Positions 5,652 to 7,297 of a stretch of 7,297 bases of DNA are shown here, one piece after another (position 1 is the first letter of the stretch; the number at the start of each line of letters is the position of its first letter). A program made the translations under genes and the position numbers. Below the pieces are notes generated by a model. The model worked only from the letters and a program-made list of their open reading frames with translations, was not told the origin of the DNA and did no database searches. Origin of the DNA: Bacillota bacterium (GTDB taxonomy: Bacteria; Bacillota; Limnochordia; Darwinibacteriales; Darwinibacteriaceae); NCBI GenBank assembly GCA_012799535.1, contig JAAZLB010000125.1, positions 1 through 7,297 of the forward strand, written 5' to 3'.

Positions 5652-6752
5652 GTGGCAGCAAATCCTCTGCAGGCTTATGCCAAGGGCAAGGTCCTTTTTG
5701 TTCCAGGGGACCAGCCCTCAGCAGTCTATCTAGTTTTGGACGGTACAGTTATCGCTTCTCAAGGTGAAGAAAATGTCACTTTAGGTCAAGGAGCCATCAT
5801 AGGAGATGTGGCTTTTTTCCAAGAAACGGACCATTTTTATGCAGCTGTTTGTGCCACCGATGTTAAGGCATTGGAGATGACTAAAGACAATATTAAAGAA
5901 GTCTTTGAAAAACAACCGCTTATTGCCTGTTCACTTTTGCGCGAACTGGCCATTGCTGCAACCAAGGTGGGGCAGATGTATTTTGAACAAGGAGTAGAAC
6001 AGCCTGACCGTGAGGAAGTGGGGTCAATTGGCAACTTACTTCCAGAAGGTCACCCGGTGTTTACAGGACGGGCACCCGCTTCTCACAATGAATTACTGTT
6101 TTCCACTGAGGTGGATTGCCCCATTTGTAAAACAAGGTTTACTGCCATGAGAACCAGAACTTCTCGCTTACAAGCGGCAGAACATCGGCCGGATTTTCGG
6201 GCCATCTATCGCAATTTTGAACCTAATTTCTATTATATCTGGGTTTGCCCTAATTGTTTGTTTGCCTATCCTGAAAGGCAATATGGACGCATCTCCCAAA
6301 GTGCCATTAGGCGTGGACAGGCTTACTTAGAAGAGCATCCACCCCAATCCTCTTTTGTTTTTGATGGGCAAAGGACCCTTAATCAGGTGATTACTTCTTA
6401 TTATCTAGCCCTGAATACCTTTGAGGTGGTTAAGGCTACACCGGAGCAATGGGCCAATCTGTGGTTGCGTTTAGTCTGGATTTATGAAGATTTAAATGAG
6501 GAAGCCCTAGCCAAGAAGGCTGCCGAGAACGCTTATAGATATTTTTCAGAGGCCATGTCCACCACCTCTAGAAGTGCAGCAGGCGATCAACAGCTGTATA
6601 TAATCATGGGAGAATTAGACCTCCGCCTTGGCAGAGGGGGAGACGCTTTCCGTAATTTCCATAGTGCCGCGACTATGACTGGTGGAGATCCTCGTTATAA
6701 GAGGATGGCTTCTGATCGGATTCAAGACCTACGGGAGTCTAGGGAGGGTTAG
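5652..6752 (+). CDS. Cyclic-nucleotide-binding-like domain fused to DUF2225
   Basis: Soluble protein of 366 residues in three parts. Residues ~8-115 resemble the CAP/cNMP-binding beta-roll (GKVLFVPGD, YLVLDGTV, GQGAIIGDVAFF). The phosphate-binding cassette is atypical: where CAP has Glu72 and Arg82-Ser83, this protein has Asp52 and Phe62-Tyr63, so it probably does not bind cAMP in the usual way. Residues ~150-220 match DUF2225 with two knuckles, Cys156-x2-Cys159 and Cys199-x2-Cys202 (in WVCPNC), likely a zinc site. The C-terminal third is helical and TPR-like (NLWLRLVWIYEDL, ALAKKAAENAYRYF, RLGRGGDAFRNF). DUF2225 has no established function; a sensor/scaffold role is a guess. Start: GTG5652 stands 9 nt after AAAAGGGA; the ATG at 5643 is almost touching that site, so GTG is preferred, though ATG is possible. 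Isolated after a terminator; no partner gene evident. Confidence 0.88.
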   Translation: MAANPLQAYAKGKVLFVPGDQPSAVYLVLDGTVIASQGEENVTLGQGAIIGDVAFFQETDHFYAAVCATDVKALEMTKDNIKEVFEKQPLIACSLLRELAIAATKVGQMYFEQGVEQPDREEVGSIGNLLPEGHPVFTGRAPASHNELLFSTEVDCPICKTRFTAMRTRTSRLQAAEHRPDFRAIYRNFEPNFYYIWVCPNCLFAYPERQYGRISQSAIRRGQAYLEEHPPQSSFVFDGQRTLNQVITSYYLALNTFEVVKATPEQWANLWLRLVWIYEDLNEEALAKKAAENAYRYFSEAMSTTSRSAAGDQQLYIIMGELDLRLGRGGDAFRNFHSAATMTGGDPRYKRMASDRIQDLRESREG

Positions 6753-6827
6753 TCGAGAATTAAATTTCGGAAGTTGGGCACAGACTAATAACGAGTTGAC
6801 TACGATTCTCTTGGAAGGAGTAGGGTT

Positions 6828-6983
6828 GTGCCCGAAAAGAAGCAGACAAACAAAAAGAAAAAAGGTGTCCAAAGTCTAGAACAGCAGTTGGAAAACACCC
6901 GGGAACGGAATCTTATCCCAATTCTATCTGGTTTAATAGCCAAAGAGCTGGCCAATTCTTGGTGTGAAATTCCGTTGAATTAA
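6828..6983 (+). CDS. Small basic protein, 51 residues, unknown function
   Basis: A short frame starting with GTG6828, preceded at 7 nt by a near-perfect GGAAGGAG (6813-6820), and ending in TAA (6981-6983). The product begins with a Lys-rich stretch (PEKKQTNKKKKG, residues 2-13), followed by an amphipathic, possibly coiled segment (SLEQQLENTRERN) and a hydrophobic helix-like part (LIPILSGLIAKELANSW). No family recognised. The start lies 75 nt after the DUF2225 gene with no terminator seen between, so it may be co-transcribed. Its stop abuts the -35 of the tRNA promoter. The ribosome binding site is the main support; a shadow frame from TTG6826 is less likely because it gives only 17 codons. 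Confidence 0.6.
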   Translation: MPEKKQTNKKKKGVQSLEQQLENTRERNLIPILSGLIAKELANSWCEIPLN

Positions 6984-7003
6984 AGATGATCGTGTGCTAT
7001 ACT
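6975..7003 (+). promoter_or_regulatory. Promoter of the tRNA-Arg gene
   Basis: TTGAAT (6975-6980) and TATACT (6998-7003) are separated by 17 bp, and a TGn extension (6995-6997) precedes the -10. The tRNA 5' end lies 12 nt after the -10, fitting a very short leader. This is the strongest promoter match in the window, as expected for a stable RNA gene. Confidence 0.75.
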
Positions 7004-7014
7004 GAATTTAACTC

Positions 7015-7090
7015 GGGCCCGTAGCTCAGGGGATAGAGCAACGGTTTCCTAAACCGTGTGTCGGACGTTCGATTCGTCTCGGGCCCGCCA
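7015..7090 (+). tRNA. tRNA-Arg, anticodon CCT (reads AGG)
   Basis: A full 76-nt cloverleaf can be folded by hand. The acceptor stem is GGGCCCG (7015-7021) with CGGGCCC (7080-7086). The D stem is GCTC/GAGC (7024-7027, 7036-7039). The anticodon stem is ACGGT/ACCGT (7041-7045, 7053-7057) with loop TTCCTAA, giving CCT at 7048-7050. The variable region is 5 nt (7058-7062). The T arm is GGACG-TTCGATT-CGTCT (7063-7079), with one G-U pair. The discriminator is G7087 and CCA is encoded (7088-7090). No base is missing or mispaired beyond that wobble. Confidence 0.97.
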
Positions 7091-7115
7091 TTTAATATCG
7101 ATGAATAAAGAGTTT

Positions 7116-7150
7116 AAAGCCAGTACCCCTAGAGGGTATACTGGCTTTTT
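7116..7150 (+). terminator. Rho-independent terminator after tRNA-Arg
   Basis: AAAGCCAGTA (7116-7125) pairs with TACTGGCTTT (7139-7148), with inner CCC/GGG pairing (7126-7128 with 7134-7136, a two-base TA bulge) and a run of five T (7146-7150). It starts 26 nt after the tRNA CCA and so ends the tRNA transcript. Confidence 0.85.
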
Positions 7151-7154
7151 GTCA

Positions 7155-7178
7155 TTTTACTGCAATTTTTACTGCAAT
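7155..7178. repeat. Perfect tandem repeat, 2 x 12 bp
   Basis: TTTTACTGCAAT occurs twice head to tail (7155-7166 and 7167-7178) immediately after the tRNA terminator. Nothing else was recognised in the remaining ~120 bases to the right edge: no frame with a plausible start and ribosome binding site. Position next to a tRNA 3' end makes integrase-arm or attachment-region DNA conceivable, but this is speculative. Confidence 0.6.
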
Positions 7179-7297
7179 CTTTTTTGGCAACGTTGACTCT
7201 AAGCGTTGGGTGAACAAGCAGAAGGGGCCTTGTGGTAAGACCTTCCTGTTTTCCAATCGGGAATAGCTTAGGCTACCGTTAGTCTTCTGTGTTTATA

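Noticed and set aside
6682..6879. Open frame overlapping the end of the DUF2225 gene and the small gene
   Set aside because: Its start lies inside DUF2225 without a ribosome binding site, and it competes with the better-supported GTG6828 frame.
7152..7292. Minus-strand frame ending KIAVKIAVK as an integrase C-terminus
   Set aside because: It is closed by a stop at 7295-7293, has no ATG/GTG start and no recognisable tyrosine-recombinase motif; the repetitive end comes from the 12-bp tandem repeat.

Overview
The window looks like chromosome from an anaerobic Bacillota (Clostridia-type) bacterium of moderate G+C. The signs are strong AGGAGG-like ribosome binding sites paired with GTG and TTG starts, a tRNA gene with encoded CCA, a rubrerythrin, a ferredoxin-dependent 2-oxoacid oxidoreductase and a DUF2225 protein. 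The genus cannot be named from this sequence alone. I see no insertion sequence, CRISPR array or rRNA.

Layout, left to right. A minus-strand gene for an exported protein is cut by the left edge (1-145) and has its own extended -10 promoter. Diverging from it is a two-gene unit: a 12-TM-type ArsB/NhaD-like (IT superfamily) permease (277-1554), overlapping by 4 nt with a protein that has a PD-(D/E)XK-nuclease-like N-terminus and a winged-helix-like C-terminus (1551-2273). The last codons of that second gene contain three DnaA-box-like 9-mers. A short regulatory region follows, with a sigma-A promoter and a 9-bp inverted repeat. Next is a three-gene operon: rubrerythrin (2406-2909), a gamma-alpha fused 2-oxoacid:ferredoxin oxidoreductase subunit (2929-4659) and its TPP-binding beta subunit (4649-5518), ended by a strong hairpin terminator. 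After that come a stand-alone gene fusing a cyclic-nucleotide-binding-like fold to DUF2225 (5652-6752), a 51-codon small gene (6828-6983), and tRNA-Arg(CCT) with a near-consensus promoter and its own terminator. The last ~145 bases hold a perfect 12-bp tandem repeat and no convincing gene.

How the genes fit together. The central operon pairs an oxygen-labile Fe-S/TPP enzyme that makes acyl-CoA and reduced ferredoxin with a peroxide-scavenging diiron protein, which fits protection or co-expression in an anaerobe. The beta subunit lacks one of the usual four cluster cysteines (Gln51 at that place) but has an extra Cys11, so its cluster may be bound differently. The permease/nuclease-like pair and the cNMP-like/DUF2225 protein are the least understood parts. 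No complete undescribed defence or mobile system is visible; the most promising leads are the translationally coupled nuclease-like/HTH protein and the non-canonical KorB.
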